The notes under the pieces are model-generated. The model worked only from the letters and a program-made list of their open reading frames with translations, did no database searches and was not told the origin of the DNA. A stretch of DNA of 64,000 bases from positions 6,238,501-6,302,500 of the forward strand of contig NZ_LT629796.1 in NCBI RefSeq assembly GCF_900106065.1. Reading direction: 5' to 3'. Numbering within the stretch: position 1 is the stretch's first letter; each line of letters starts with the position of its first letter. A program made the position numbers and the translations under genes. Shown piece by piece: positions 1 to 10,800 of the stretch. The DNA comes from Pseudomonas mandelii (GTDB taxonomy: Bacteria; Pseudomonadota; Gammaproteobacteria; Pseudomonadales; Pseudomonadaceae).

Positions 1-411
1 CTGTTGTTGCTGCCGCTGATCGGTTTCGGCCTGTGGAAGGCGCGGCGATTCATTCCGAACAAGCGCCCGATCGTCCGTGCCGAACAACCGCTGGACCCGG
101 TGCGCATCGCCGCACTCGCCGAATTGGCGCGGATGCCAAAGCCCTACGACGGCGCACCGGCCGGCGCCTGGCTGCAACAACTCAATGGGTTGCTCAAACG
201 CCTGTGCCGCAACCATTACCCCTACAGCCAGAGCCACACCCTCAACGGGCGCAAATGGCTGGCGTTCCTCGACAACCGCTGCCCGGCCGCCGGTCTGACC
301 CGCTGGATGGTGCTGGTCGAAGGCGCCTACAAACCCGAATGCAAACTCGACGACAAGGCCATCGCCGGCCTCACTCAAGCCGTCGATACCTGGATTCGCA
401 AACATGTTTGA
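1..411 (+). CDS. DUF4381 domain-containing protein, 5' end outside window
   Basis: Only the last ~136 codons are present; the frame is open to the first base, so the start lies upstream of the window. What is visible is a hydrophobic stretch (LLLLPLIGFGLW) followed by a basic cytoplasmic-looking tail with KRLCRNHYP and GRKWLAFLDN, which resembles the DUF4381 proteins found in bacterial aerotolerance (Bat) operons. The stop overlaps the start of the vWA gene by 8 bases, and the next three genes are also overlapping, so they are probably one transcript. In Pseudomonas a MoxR ATPase and a DUF58 gene usually precede it; they would be outside the window. Biochemical function is unknown. Confidence 0.85.
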   Translation: MLLLPLIGFGLWKARRFIPNKRPIVRAEQPLDPVRIAALAELARMPKPYDGAPAGAWLQQLNGLLKRLCRNHYPYSQSHTLNGRKWLAFLDNRCPAAGLTRWMVLVEGAYKPECKLDDKAIAGLTQAVDTWIRKHV

Positions 412-1483
412 GTTCGCCTGGCCGTGGATCTTTGCCCTGCTGCCGCTGCCCTGGTTGATGCGCGTCCTGCTGCCGGTGGCCGACAGTGGCGAACCGGCGC
501 TCAAGGTCAGTTTCCTCAATGACCTCGAAGGCCTCGCCCGCCGCCGTGCGCGCGCCAACCTGCCGGCCTGGCGCCAGCAAGCACCGTTCATTCTGTTGTG
601 GCTGTTGCTGCTGATAGCGGCGGCGCGCCCGCAATGGCTGGGCGATCCCCTGCCGATTGCCGCCAGTGGTCGCGATCTGCTGGTGGCCGTGGACGTGTCC
701 GGCTCCATGGATTTCCCCGACATGCAGTGGCAGGACGAAGACGTCAGTCGACTGTCGCTGGTTCAGCACTTGCTCGGTGACTTCCTTGAAAGTCGCGACG
801 GTGACCGTGTCGGCCTGATCCTGTTCGGCAGCCAGGCTTACCTGCAAGCGCCCTTGACGTTCGACCGGCACACCGTGCGCGTGTGGCTCGACGAAGCGCG
901 AATCGGTATCGCCGGCAAGAACACGGCAATCGGTGATGCCATCGGCCTGGCGATTAAGCGCCTGCGCATGCGTCCGGCCCAGAGCCGTGTGTTGATCCTG
1001 GTCACGGATGGCGCCAACAATGGCGGTGAAATCGACCCGCTCACGGCGGCGCGCCTGGCGGCCAAGGAAGGCGTGAAAATCTACCCGATCGGCATCGGCG
1101 CTGACCCGGAGCAAAGCGGCACCTTGGGGTTCCTGGGGGTCAATCCGAGCCTGGATCTGGATGAACCGGCGTTGATGGCCATCGCCCAAGTCACCGGCGG
1201 TCAGTACTTCCGCGCCCACGATGGCAAAGAGCTGCAAACGATCAAGGACACCCTCGACACACTTGAGCCCGTGACCCAACAGCCGACCCAGGCCCGCCCG
1301 GCGCAGGCGCTGTATCACTGGCCTTTGGCGCTGGCATTGTTGTTGAGCATGTTGTTGGTGGTGCGCGAGCGTTGGCCGGACAACCCGCTGCAACGGTTCT
1401 TTACCAAGGACCTGTTTTTGCAAACGCAATTGCCTGACTGGCGCCAGCGGCTCAAACGCCTGCGCCTGCGGAGGCGCCGATGA
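404..1483 (+). CDS. vWA domain membrane protein, BatA-like
   Basis: This 359-aa protein has an N-terminal membrane segment (about 5-22), a second one near 60-75, a von Willebrand A domain with an intact MIDAS motif (DVSGSMD at about 99-105, and LVTDGANNGG further on), and a C-terminal membrane helix near 305-320 followed by a very basic tail. This is the BatA layout: a membrane-anchored vWA protein that binds metal and acts with a MoxR-type AAA ATPase. The start overlaps the DUF4381 stop by 8 bases and the stop overlaps the next gene by ATGA, implying translational coupling. The link to aerotolerance comes from Bacteroides and is only a family inference here. Confidence 0.9.
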   Translation: MFEFAWPWIFALLPLPWLMRVLLPVADSGEPALKVSFLNDLEGLARRRARANLPAWRQQAPFILLWLLLLIAAARPQWLGDPLPIAASGRDLLVAVDVSGSMDFPDMQWQDEDVSRLSLVQHLLGDFLESRDGDRVGLILFGSQAYLQAPLTFDRHTVRVWLDEARIGIAGKNTAIGDAIGLAIKRLRMRPAQSRVLILVTDGANNGGEIDPLTAARLAAKEGVKIYPIGIGADPEQSGTLGFLGVNPSLDLDEPALMAIAQVTGGQYFRAHDGKELQTIKDTLDTLEPVTQQPTQARPAQALYHWPLALALLLSMLLVVRERWPDNPLQRFFTKDLFLQTQLPDWRQRLKRLRLRRRR

Positions 1484-3219
1484 GTGCGCTGTGGCCGTAC
1501 TGGTTCCGCCCCTGGTGGTTGCTGTTGTTGCCGCTGCTGGGCTGGCTGCTCTGGCAACTCTGGCATCGACAAAAACGCGCCGGGCGCTGGCAGATGATCC
1601 TGCCACCGGCCTTCCACGCTGCTTTGCTGAGCGGTGGAAGCGGGCGCGACAGCAAACTGCCGTGGGTCGTCCTCGGCCTGGCTTGGATACTGACCGTCCT
1701 GGCCTTGTTGGGGCCGAGTTGGCAGCGCGTCGAGCAAATCAGTCAGAAGCCCGCCGACCCGCTGGTGGTCGTGCTTGAGCTGACCCCGGAAATGCTCGCC
1801 ACCGACGTTGCGCCGAACCGACTCGAACAGGCCCGGCGCAAACTGTTGGACCTGCTGCAAGTGCGCAGCGACGCCCAGACTGCAATCGTCGTTTACGCCG
1901 GCAGCGCCCACACCCTGGTGCCTCTGTCGGATGACCTGTCGACCAGCCGTAATCTGCTCGATGCGCTCAAGCCGTCGCTGATGCCCGAAGCCGGCCATCG
2001 CGCGGACCTCGCTGTGACCAAGGCCCTGGCACTGCTGAGTCAGGGGGGATTGGGTGAAGGCCGGATCCTGTTGATCGGTTCCACCCTGACGGACCTGGAA
2101 CGTGAAGGCATTCGCCAGGCACTGGATCGAAAATCGACGCAGTTCCTGATGCTCGGCATCGGCACCGCCGAAGGCGCACCGGTCGCACAGGAGGACGGCA
2201 GTTTTCTCAAGGACGACCAGGGCGCGATCCTTGTGCCGTACCTGGACAGTCCAAGCCTGAAAGCTTTTGCCAACGAGCTTGGCGGACGCTATCGCCCAGC
2301 GCGACTGGGCGATACCGACCTGCGCGGGCTCGGCCTGCTTGACGGTCCACGCACCCTGCGCAACGACGGCCAGACCTTGCGCCTGGACACCTGGGCCGAT
2401 CAGGGTTACTGGCTGCTGCTGCCGCTGTTGCTGCTGGCGGCGTGTGCAGGTCGCCGTGGCTGGTTGTTCTGCCTGCCTTTACTGTTCCTGTTGCCGCAAC
2501 CGAGCTATGCCTTCGACTTTGAAGACTTGTGGTTGCGCCCCGATCAACGGGGCCTGCATCTGCTCAGGCAAGGCCATCCGGCGAAGGCTTCGCAGCATTT
2601 TGAGGATCCGCAGTGGCAAGGCGTCGCGCTGTATGAGGCCGGCGACTACAGCGGCGCCGCCCAGCGGTTCGCCGAGGGCAACGATGCCCACGCCCACTAC
2701 AATCGTGGCAATGCCCTGGCCAAAAGCGGTGAGCTGGAAGCGGCGCTGGACGCTTACGATCAGGCGCTGGAACGCCAGCCTGATCTGCGCCCCGCGCAGA
2801 CCAACAAAGCACTGGTAGAAAGTCTGCTCAAGCAGAAAAACGCACCGCCACCGGTTGAGCCGCAGAAATCCGCCGATGACGAGACCAAGGACACCGAGCA
2901 AGAAACGCCACCGGGTGCCGCCACACAGCCCGCGGACAACAATCCACCGAAGTCCGACGCCGGGCAGACCACGCCGGACGCCGGGCAACAGGCCACAACA
3001 CCGCCGAAACCGGGCGCCAATGAAGTCCCGGGCAGCGAGTTGGGGGACGAGCAAAGCACCACACCACCGATGCGGCCGGCCAGCGACAATATCGACGGCG
3101 AACAGCGTCAGGCGCTGGAGCAATGGCTGCGCAAGATCCCCGATGACCCGGGCGAATTGCTCAGGCGCAAATTCTGGTACGAACAGCAACAACATCAGGA
3201 TCAGGAAAAAACGCGATGA
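1480..3219 (+). CDS. vWA and TPR domain protein, BatB/BatC-like
   Basis: The 579-aa product has two N-terminal membrane helices, a vWA domain (about 90-270), two hydrophobic segments near 310-345, then TPR repeats (for example AHYNRGNALAKSGELEAALD at about 405-425), and a Pro/Thr/Gln-rich low-complexity linker before a conserved C-terminal segment. It therefore joins the roles split between BatB and BatC in other bacteria. The MIDAS motif is degenerate: the position of DxSxS reads ELTPEM, so metal binding may be lost. It overlaps both neighbours by 4 bases (ATGA). It probably forms a membrane complex with the preceding vWA protein; the cellular role is not established from sequence. Confidence 0.9.
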   Translation: MSALWPYWFRPWWLLLLPLLGWLLWQLWHRQKRAGRWQMILPPAFHAALLSGGSGRDSKLPWVVLGLAWILTVLALLGPSWQRVEQISQKPADPLVVVLELTPEMLATDVAPNRLEQARRKLLDLLQVRSDAQTAIVVYAGSAHTLVPLSDDLSTSRNLLDALKPSLMPEAGHRADLAVTKALALLSQGGLGEGRILLIGSTLTDLEREGIRQALDRKSTQFLMLGIGTAEGAPVAQEDGSFLKDDQGAILVPYLDSPSLKAFANELGGRYRPARLGDTDLRGLGLLDGPRTLRNDGQTLRLDTWADQGYWLLLPLLLLAACAGRRGWLFCLPLLFLLPQPSYAFDFEDLWLRPDQRGLHLLRQGHPAKASQHFEDPQWQGVALYEAGDYSGAAQRFAEGNDAHAHYNRGNALAKSGELEAALDAYDQALERQPDLRPAQTNKALVESLLKQKNAPPPVEPQKSADDETKDTEQETPPGAATQPADNNPPKSDAGQTTPDAGQQATTPPKPGANEVPGSELGDEQSTTPPMRPASDNIDGEQRQALEQWLRKIPDDPGELLRRKFWYEQQQHQDQEKTR

Positions 3220-4853
3220 CCCGCTTCACCCTTTTCATGCTCGCCCTGCTGCTCAGCACCGTCCAGGCTCAGGCGGCGGCGCTGGTCGCCAGTGTCGATC
3301 GCAGTCGCCTGAACTCCGGCGAGACGGTCGAACTGACCCTGGAATCCAACGACGTCACCCAATTCGGCAAGCCTGACCTGGCACCGCTGGAACCGCTGTT
3401 CGAAGTGCGTGGCACCCGCCAGGTCAACCAACTGACCACCCTGAACGGCGATAACCGCGCTACCACGCGCTGGATCATCACCTTGCTGCCCAAGGAAAAC
3501 GGCAGCGTGACGATTCCCCCGCTGCAACTGGGCGAGGTGCAGAGCCAGCCGATTACCGTGCAAGTGGTCGAAAGCGAAACCCAGGACACCGCGAACAAAC
3601 TGGCCCCGGTGTTTATCGACGCGAGCCTCGACCAGTCCAGTGTTTATGTGCAGGCCCAGGCCATTCTGACTTTACGCATCTATCATTCGGTGTCGCTGTA
3701 CGACGACAGCAGCCTGACTCCGTTGCAGATTCCCGACGCGCGCATCGAACAACTGGGCGAGTCGCGCACTTACGAGAAAGCCATCAACGGCCTGCGTCAT
3801 GGCGTGATTGAAATGCGCTATGCGATCTACCCGCAACACAGCGGCGAATTGACCATTCCGGCGCAGATTTTCAGTGCCACGCTCGTCGACACCCAACCCA
3901 CCCAGGACGCCACCCAGGCGCCGAAGTCCGGGAAACTGATGCGTGTCAGCTCCACTCCGATTCTGCTGACGGTCAAGGCCAAACCCATTACCTACCCTGC
4001 CGACCTGCCCTGGTTGCCGGCCCGCAGCCTGAGCCTGAGCGAAAGCTGGAACCCGGAGCCGGACCATGCGCAGGCGGGTGATTCGCTGACTCGTAGCCTG
4101 ACCTTGAAGGCCGAAGGCCTGGCCAGTTCCCAACTGCCGCCGCTGCCCGCCACCGACGTCAACGGCCTGCGCCGTTACCCGGACCAACCGGTGCTGAGCA
4201 ACCAAAGCACCGAGCGCGGCCTGATCGGCAGTCGTGAAGAGCGCGAAGCGCTGGTGCCGGGCCGCAGTGGCGCCATCGAGTTGCCTGCGGTGGAAGTGGT
4301 CTGGTGGAACACCTTCGAAGATCACCTGGAACACAGCAGCCTGCCGGCCCGAAGCCTGCAAGTGGCGAGTAATCCGAGCCTGGTGGTCGATACTCCGGCT
4401 GGCACGCCGTCGGTCATGTCCGCAGCCGACAGCGAAACCCTTTGGCGCTGGAAACTCAGCACCCTGATCCTGGCCTGCACCACCCTGCTCGGTTTCGGTC
4501 TCTGGTGGCGTGGCCGCTGGCAACCCGCCGTGCTGCGCGCCGCGCAGACCGGCCCGAGCCCACGCACCGTCCTCGACGAACTCAAGCGCGCCTGCCAGGC
4601 CAACGATCCCCACGCCACCCGCCAGGCCCTCGACGCCTGGGCCCGGCAACAACCGGAAACCCTCGCCGACATGGCCGCCCGCTTCGTGCCACTGTCCGAC
4701 GCACTGGACGGCTTGAACGGCGCGCTCTACAGCGAAACCGGCCAGCACTGGCAAGGCGAAGAACTGTGGCGGGCGATCAAAGCGATCCCGATTGCCGAAC
4801 GGGTTCAGGATCCGGTGGGTGACAGTGGCCTGCCGCCGTTGTATCCGAAGTAA
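3216..4853 (+). CDS. BatD family protein (oxygen tolerance)
   Basis: A 545-aa protein with a cleavable signal peptide (MTRFTLFMLALLLSTVQAQA), a long periplasmic region of beta-sandwich character, a single membrane helix near 410-428, and a short cytoplasmic tail with conserved aromatic residues (QHWQGEELWRAI). That order is the BatD ('oxygen tolerance') layout. It is the last gene of the overlapping Bat-type operon, joined to the vWA/TPR gene by an ATGA overlap. Its stop lies 6 bases from the stop of the convergent ABC-F gene, so the two transcripts must terminate inside each other. Confidence 0.9.
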   Translation: MTRFTLFMLALLLSTVQAQAAALVASVDRSRLNSGETVELTLESNDVTQFGKPDLAPLEPLFEVRGTRQVNQLTTLNGDNRATTRWIITLLPKENGSVTIPPLQLGEVQSQPITVQVVESETQDTANKLAPVFIDASLDQSSVYVQAQAILTLRIYHSVSLYDDSSLTPLQIPDARIEQLGESRTYEKAINGLRHGVIEMRYAIYPQHSGELTIPAQIFSATLVDTQPTQDATQAPKSGKLMRVSSTPILLTVKAKPITYPADLPWLPARSLSLSESWNPEPDHAQAGDSLTRSLTLKAEGLASSQLPPLPATDVNGLRRYPDQPVLSNQSTERGLIGSREEREALVPGRSGAIELPAVEVVWWNTFEDHLEHSSLPARSLQVASNPSLVVDTPAGTPSVMSAADSETLWRWKLSTLILACTTLLGFGLWWRGRWQPAVLRAAQTGPSPRTVLDELKRACQANDPHATRQALDAWARQQPETLADMAARFVPLSDALDGLNGALYSETGQHWQGEELWRAIKAIPIAERVQDPVGDSGLPPLYPK

Positions 4854-4859
4854 CGACCT

Positions 4860-6443
4860 CTAACTGTTGAGATGAAACTCGGCGTCCAGATGAATGGCCT
4901 GTAAAAAAGCGCTGTCGTGAGAGACGACGATCAACGCGCCCTGAAACTGATTGAGCATCTGTTCCAGCGCTACTTTGCTGGGCAAGTCCAGATGGTTGTC
5001 CGGCTCGTCCAGCAACAGTAACTGCGGTGGCCGCAGTGCATACAACTGCGCCGCCAGGGCTATTTTCAGGCGTTCGCCACCACTCAACTGACTGGTCTTG
5101 AGCGTCGCTCGATCCGCATCAATGCCCATCTGCGCCAACCGGGTTCGCGCCTCGGCTTCGGGCAACTCCGGATTGCTCTCGTAGAGCCATTGCACCGCCG
5201 TGCGCTCGGGGTGCTGCAACCCGGCGTGTTGATCCAGCCAGCCGACATGACAGGTGCGTATGACTTCGCCTTCGCGAACCGCCAACTGGCCGGCGATCAC
5301 CTGCAACAAGGTCGACTTACCGCTACCGTTGGCGCCGAGGATTGCCATGCGCATAGGCCCGGTCAGCGTCAGATTGACCGGCGCCGTGTGACCGAACGGC
5401 AGAATGACGTCGTTGAGCTGCACAATCAGCTTGCCATCGGGCACCACGCTTTCCGGGGACAGCATCATGCGCTGGATATCCGGCGCACACCGCGCCCGGG
5501 CTTCGGCAATACGTTGTTGTTGCTGCTCCCGGGCCACTTGCTGATTGAGGCGCAATTTTCCCTGACTGTTTTCACTGCGTTCTTTCTGGGCGTTGGTGAT
5601 CAACTTGGCCTGATTGCCGTCGCGGGCCTGACGGTCGCCGCGCGCATTACGCCGTTGCTGACGCTCCATCTGCACGGCCATCTCACGTTGCTCGCGCTTG
5701 GCCTGTGCCCGCTCGCCTTGCAATGCCGACTGGAACGACTGCTGTTCCTGCTCGCGCGCCGCCACATATTGACTGTAGTTGCCGCCATAGGCCGCCAACC
5801 CCAATGGCGAAAGCTCGACAATTTCGTTCACGTGCTCCAGAAGGCCCCGGTCATGACTGATCAACACCAGGCCGCTGGGCCAGCGATCGATCTGCTGCGC
5901 AAGCTTGTGTTGCTGATCAATATCCAAGTGGTTGCTGGGCTCATCCAGAATGAGCCAGTCGGCCCGAGACAACCACGCCCCCAGCAGCGCGACCCGCTGC
6001 CGCTCGCCCCCACTAAGGACGTCGGTGTGCGAGTCGGCATTCAAATGGCCCAGGCCGATCTTCTCCAGCTCCGCCTCAAGGCGTGTGGCGCAATCCCATT
6101 GATCGACCGCTAACGCATGGTCATCCTCGTCGACGCTGCCCTGGGCGATGCGATCAAGCGCCGCCAGAATTAAGTCGACACCGGCCAGCGCGGCAACGGT
6201 GGGATAGCGCTCGGGCTCCAATAACTGCGCCACGGCATAGACCTGACCTTCGCGACGGACGATACCGTTGGTGGGACATTGTTGCCCCGTCAGCAGGCGG
6301 CCAAGCAACGACTTTCCGCAGCCATTGGCACCCACGATGCCAGTGGCCCTGGAGTTAAAGGTGTGATTCAAGTGATCGAACAGAACGCGCCCATCGGGCA
6401 GGTTGTACGACACTTGATCAAGTTGAAGTAATCGTTGGGTCAT
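4860..6443 (-). CDS. ABC-F family ATP-binding protein
   Basis: A 527-aa soluble protein with two ABC ATPase domains and no membrane segment. Domain 1 has Walker A GANGCGKS (about 38-45), signature LSGGERQ and Walker B WLILDEPSNHLD; domain 2 has GANGSGKS, LSGGERL and LLLLDEPDNHLD. The linker is highly charged and Gln/Arg rich (about 225-310), as in ABC-F translation factors. These proteins act on the ribosome and can adjust translation or protect against antibiotics; the exact subfamily cannot be fixed by eye. The start is set by AAGGAG six bases upstream of ATG. Confidence 0.9.
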   Translation of the reverse strand: MTQRLLQLDQVSYNLPDGRVLFDHLNHTFNSRATGIVGANGCGKSLLGRLLTGQQCPTNGIVRREGQVYAVAQLLEPERYPTVAALAGVDLILAALDRIAQGSVDEDDHALAVDQWDCATRLEAELEKIGLGHLNADSHTDVLSGGERQRVALLGAWLSRADWLILDEPSNHLDIDQQHKLAQQIDRWPSGLVLISHDRGLLEHVNEIVELSPLGLAAYGGNYSQYVAAREQEQQSFQSALQGERAQAKREQREMAVQMERQQRRNARGDRQARDGNQAKLITNAQKERSENSQGKLRLNQQVAREQQQQRIAEARARCAPDIQRMMLSPESVVPDGKLIVQLNDVILPFGHTAPVNLTLTGPMRMAILGANGSGKSTLLQVIAGQLAVREGEVIRTCHVGWLDQHAGLQHPERTAVQWLYESNPELPEAEARTRLAQMGIDADRATLKTSQLSGGERLKIALAAQLYALRPPQLLLLDEPDNHLDLPSKVALEQMLNQFQGALIVVSHDSAFLQAIHLDAEFHLNS

Positions 6444-6653
6444 GACGTCTCCTTAACTATTCAAAACTCCCTGGTGGTGCGCTACAGCATCCGTCTCGTC
6501 ACTGCGACTGCCTACCATACTGAAATCCCACACAATCGATAGGCAATCGTTTAAAGCTTTCAGCATCCCCCGGTCTTTTGCCATTAAACTCTCTCCCCTT
6601 TCGCCGCCATCAATTTCCACGCGGCCATCACCTTATTTCCTACGGAGTACGCC

Positions 6654-7898
6654 TTGCGTCTGTTTCACACCTCCGACTGGCACCTTGGGCAAAACCTGCA
6701 CGGCCAGGACCGCGATTTCGAGCACGCCTGCTTTCTCGAATGGCTGCTACGCCAGCTGAAGCTGGACCAGCCTGATGTGCTGTTGATTGCCGGCGATATC
6801 TTCGACACGGTCAACCCGCCGGTCAAAGCCCAGGAACGCCTCTATGAATTCATCGTCAGCGCCCACGAGCAGCAACCGCTGCTGACCATCGTCATCATCG
6901 CCGGCAACCACGACTCCGGCTCGCGGATCGAATTGCCGGCGCCGTTGATGCGGCGTTTGCGCACCCATGCGCTTGGCCGCGTGCTGTGGCTCGACGACGG
7001 TCAACTGGATGCCGAGCGGCTGTTGTTGCCGTTGCCGGATGCCAGCGGGGAAATCGCCGGTTGGTGCCTGGCGCTGCCGTTTTTGCGCCCGGCCGAAGTG
7101 ACCGGCGCGCAGTTGGGTGACAACTACTTGCGCGGCATCGGTCAGGTTCATGAATGGCTGATCGAGGCGGCCAATGCCAAGCGCAAGCCTGGCCAGGCGC
7201 TGATTGCGATCAGTCATGCGCACATGGCCGGTGGTTCCGTGTCGGAAGACTCCGAGCGCAGCCTGATCATCGGCAATGCCGAAGCCCTGCCCGCCAGCCT
7301 GTTCGGGCCGAGCATCAGCTACGTCGCGCTGGGGCATTTACACAAGCCGCAGAAGGTCAACGGTGAAGAGCGCATCCGCTACAGCGGCTCGCCGATTCCA
7401 TTGTCGTTCTCGGAAATCGGCTATCAGCATCAGATTCTCGACGTCACGCTCGACGGCGAAACCCTGGTCAGCGTCGAGCCGAAACTGATTCCCCGTGCGG
7501 TCAACCTGCAACGCATCGGCCCGGCACCGCTGGCCGAGATTCTCTTGCAACTGGCCGACCTGCCGAACATCGATTTGCTGGCCGATATCCAGCGCCAGCC
7601 ATGGCTGGAAGTGCGGGTGCGTCTCGACGAACCACAACCCGACTTGCGTCACCAGGTTGAAAGCGCCCTTCAAGGCAAAGCCGTGCGCCTGGTGCGCATC
7701 GCCGCCGAATATGCCGGCAACGGCAGTCGCGAGGGTGTCGAAGATGGCACCACGTTGATCGAACTGGACCAGCTCACGCCGCAGGAATTGTTCAGTCGTG
7801 CCTGGCAGGACAGCTACGGCAGCGAGGTCGATGAGCAAACGCTGAAAGACTTTGCCGAGCTGTTGCAGGACGTGCAGATGGAGAGCGAACAACCATGA
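6654..7898 (+). CDS. sbcD: Exonuclease SbcCD, subunit D
   Basis: The 414-aa nuclease subunit of SbcCD (Mre11 homologue), which cleaves hairpins and protein-blocked DNA ends. The phosphoesterase motifs appear in order: SDWHLG at the N terminus, LIAGDIFD, IIAGNHDSG, ISHAHMAG and ALGHLHKPQ, supplying the Mn-binding Asp, His and Asn residues. The start is a TTG with ACGGAG six bases upstream; it gives MRLFHTSDWHLG, the standard N terminus. The stop overlaps the start of sbcC by 4 bases, as expected for a stoichiometric complex. Confidence 0.96.
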   Translation: MRLFHTSDWHLGQNLHGQDRDFEHACFLEWLLRQLKLDQPDVLLIAGDIFDTVNPPVKAQERLYEFIVSAHEQQPLLTIVIIAGNHDSGSRIELPAPLMRRLRTHALGRVLWLDDGQLDAERLLLPLPDASGEIAGWCLALPFLRPAEVTGAQLGDNYLRGIGQVHEWLIEAANAKRKPGQALIAISHAHMAGGSVSEDSERSLIIGNAEALPASLFGPSISYVALGHLHKPQKVNGEERIRYSGSPIPLSFSEIGYQHQILDVTLDGETLVSVEPKLIPRAVNLQRIGPAPLAEILLQLADLPNIDLLADIQRQPWLEVRVRLDEPQPDLRHQVESALQGKAVRLVRIAAEYAGNGSREGVEDGTTLIELDQLTPQELFSRAWQDSYGSEVDEQTLKDFAELLQDVQMESEQP

Positions 7899-10800
7899 AG
7901 ATCCTCGCGATCCGCCTGAAAAACCTCGCCTCGCTGGCCGGGCCCTTTGAAATCGACTTTACCGCTGAACCGCTGGCGAGTGCCGGCCTGTTCGCGATCA
8001 CCGGGCCGACCGGCGCGGGCAAAAGCACCTTGCTCGACGCCTTGTGTCTCGCGCTGTTTGGCGCCGTTCCGCGATTGAGCAACGCTCAGGTGTCGGCCAA
8101 GGCACCGGACGCCGATGGCGAAATCAGCACCGGCGACCCGCGCACCTTGCTGCGGCGTGGCACCGGCGAAGGGTATGCCGAGGTGGATTTCGTCGGCATC
8201 GATGGCCGTCGTTACCGTGCTCGCTGGGAAGCCAATCGCGCTCGCGAAAAGGCCGGCGGCAAGCTGCAAGCCAGTCGTCAGAGCCTGCGCGACATCGATC
8301 AGGATCAGTTGCTGGCCAGTCAGAAAGTCGAGTTCAAAACCCAGCTCGAAGCCGTGCTGGGCCTGAACTTCGAACAGTTCACCCGCGCCGTGCTGCTGGC
8401 CCAGAGCGAGTTCAGTGCCTTCCTCAAGGCCAACGACAACGAACGCAGCGAACTGCTGGAAAAGCTCACCGATACCGCGCTGTACACCCGCCTCGGTCGC
8501 CGCGCCTTCGACAAAGCCAAAGAGGCGCGTGAAGCGCACAAGCTGTTGCAGGATCAGGCCACGGGGGTGACGCCGCTGGCCCCCGAAGCCCGAGCCGAAC
8601 TCGATGCGCGCTTCAACGAAGCGCAGCAGCAACTCAAGACCCAGCAAGCGCAGCTCAAACAGCTTGAATTGCAGCACACCTGGCTTAAAGACCTGCGGCA
8701 ATTGCAGGACGAACAACAGAGCGCCACCGAACAGCTGACCAGCGCCCAGCAGCACTGGGAAAGCCTGGCTGGCGACCGGTTGAAGCTGACGCGCCTGGAA
8801 CAACTGGCCCCGCAACGGCACCAGTTCGCCCGCAAGACCGAACTCACCGCCCAGCTCACCCCGCTGGCGGCGCAGATTCAGCAGCACATCCAACAGCAGG
8901 CCGAGTTGAACGAGCGGCAGGCGCAACTCGAACAGAGCTTGAGCGCTGCGCAGACCGCGCTGGTCGACGCCCAAAGCCAGCACACGAAAAAAGCTCCGTT
9001 GCTGCGCCAGGCCTTTGAAGAGCAAAGCACCCTCGCTCGGCTGGTCAAAGACGCCAGTGTGAGTGCAGAGCACAAGCAACAAGCGGAACTGGCCAGCACT
9101 CAAGGACAGCACACGATTCAGGGCCTGCTCGAGCAACAAAAACAGGTGGCTGCACGTCTGGAGCGGATTGCCGGGGAGCTTGAGCAAAGCACGCATTTAG
9201 CACCGTTGAGCGAGGCGTGGAACGCCTACCGTGATCGCCTGCAACAGCTGATGTTGATCGGTAATCGCTTGAACAAGGGCCAGGCTGAACTGGCGGCTCT
9301 GGAGCAAAGCGCCGCCCGCGCCGGCGAAGAACTGACGGCTCAAAAGCAGCATCTGGAAGTGCTCTACAAAGAAGCCGGTGCCGAGCCGGAAGCCGTGGCC
9401 GAACAAATCCAGTTACTGGGCAACTTGTTGCAGGACAACCGCAAACAACTGCGGGCGTTTGAAGAACTGACACGGCTGTGGGCCAGCCAGCAGGAGATCG
9501 ACAAGCGCAGCGCCGAGCTGACGCAACGCCAGCTCAGCGCCCAGCAGGAACGTGATCGCCTGACCCAGGACGGCGTGAAGACCAAGAACGAGTTGGTCAT
9601 CGCCGAACAGACCCTGACCGTCACTCGCGAACTGCTGGAGCGTCAGCGTCTGGCTCGCAGCGCCAGCGTCGAAGAACTGCGCGCACAGCTACAGGACGAT
9701 CAGCCCTGCCCGGTCTGCGGCAGCCCCGACCATCCCTATCATCAACCCGAAGCGTTGCTGCAAAGCCTCGGTCGCCACGATGAAAGCGAGCAGGCCAATG
9801 CGCAGAAGGCCGTCGACCTGCTGAAAGAGAAACTCACCGATTTGCGCGGTGAAGTCGGCGGTTTGATTGCTCAGCAAAAAGAACTGCTGCAGCAACAGGA
9901 GCAACTCGCCAGCCAGCAACAAGGCCTGACGCCGAGCCTCGAAGCCCATCCGTTGTCGACGCAACTGCTGGCTCAGGACGCGAACAAGCGCGACAGTTGG
10001 CTGGCGCAGCAAAACAGCCAGTTGAACCAGAGCATCACCCAGGATGAACAACGGCAGACCGCCCTGCTCACCCTGCAACAAGATGCGGCTCGCCTTCAGC
10101 AGCAACTGCGCAGCGCCGAGGCTACTAGCCAGCAAGCGACGCAGCACTTGAGTAACCAGCAGCGTGAGCTGGCCAGTGATCGCCAGCGTCTCGACGAAGA
10201 GCTGAGCGCCTTCAGTACCCTGCTTCCGGCCGAGACACTGGAGGCCTTGCGCAACGAACCGGCCGCGACCTTCATGCAACTCGACCGGCAGATCGCCCAG
10301 CGCCTGGAGCAGCTCGAACAGCAACGCGATGAGCTCGGCGAACAGCAACAACGCCAGCAGACACTGGAAAAAGAACAGGACCGCCAACTGGCCCGCGCCC
10401 AGGCACTGGAATTGGCGCAGCAGCAATTCACCATCCTCGCCGAGCAACAACAGGCTTGCCAGGAACGGTTGACGCAATTGCTGGGCGAACACAGCAGCGC
10501 CGAACACTGGCAGCAGCAACTGGATCAAGCCGTCGAACAGGCGCGCACTGCCCAGGCAACAGCCCATCAGGAACTGCAAACCGTGCGCACGCGGTTAGTC
10601 GAACTGGCCGCTGAACTCAAAGCCAGACAAGAGCGCCTGCTGGCCCTGGAAACCGAAGACCGCGAACTGAGCGCAAAGATCGCCGACTGGCGCGCCTTGC
10701 ATCCAGAGCTCGACGATGGCGGACTGGAAGCGCTGCTGAGCGTCGACGACCAGCACGTCAGCGAACTGCGGCAGCACTTGCAGCAAAGCGAAAAAGCCAT

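Noticed and set aside
371..1606. 411-codon minus-strand ORF opposite the vWA gene
   Set aside because: Composition is Gln/Arg/His rich as in antisense shadows of GC-rich genes; the plus strand encodes a clear vWA protein.
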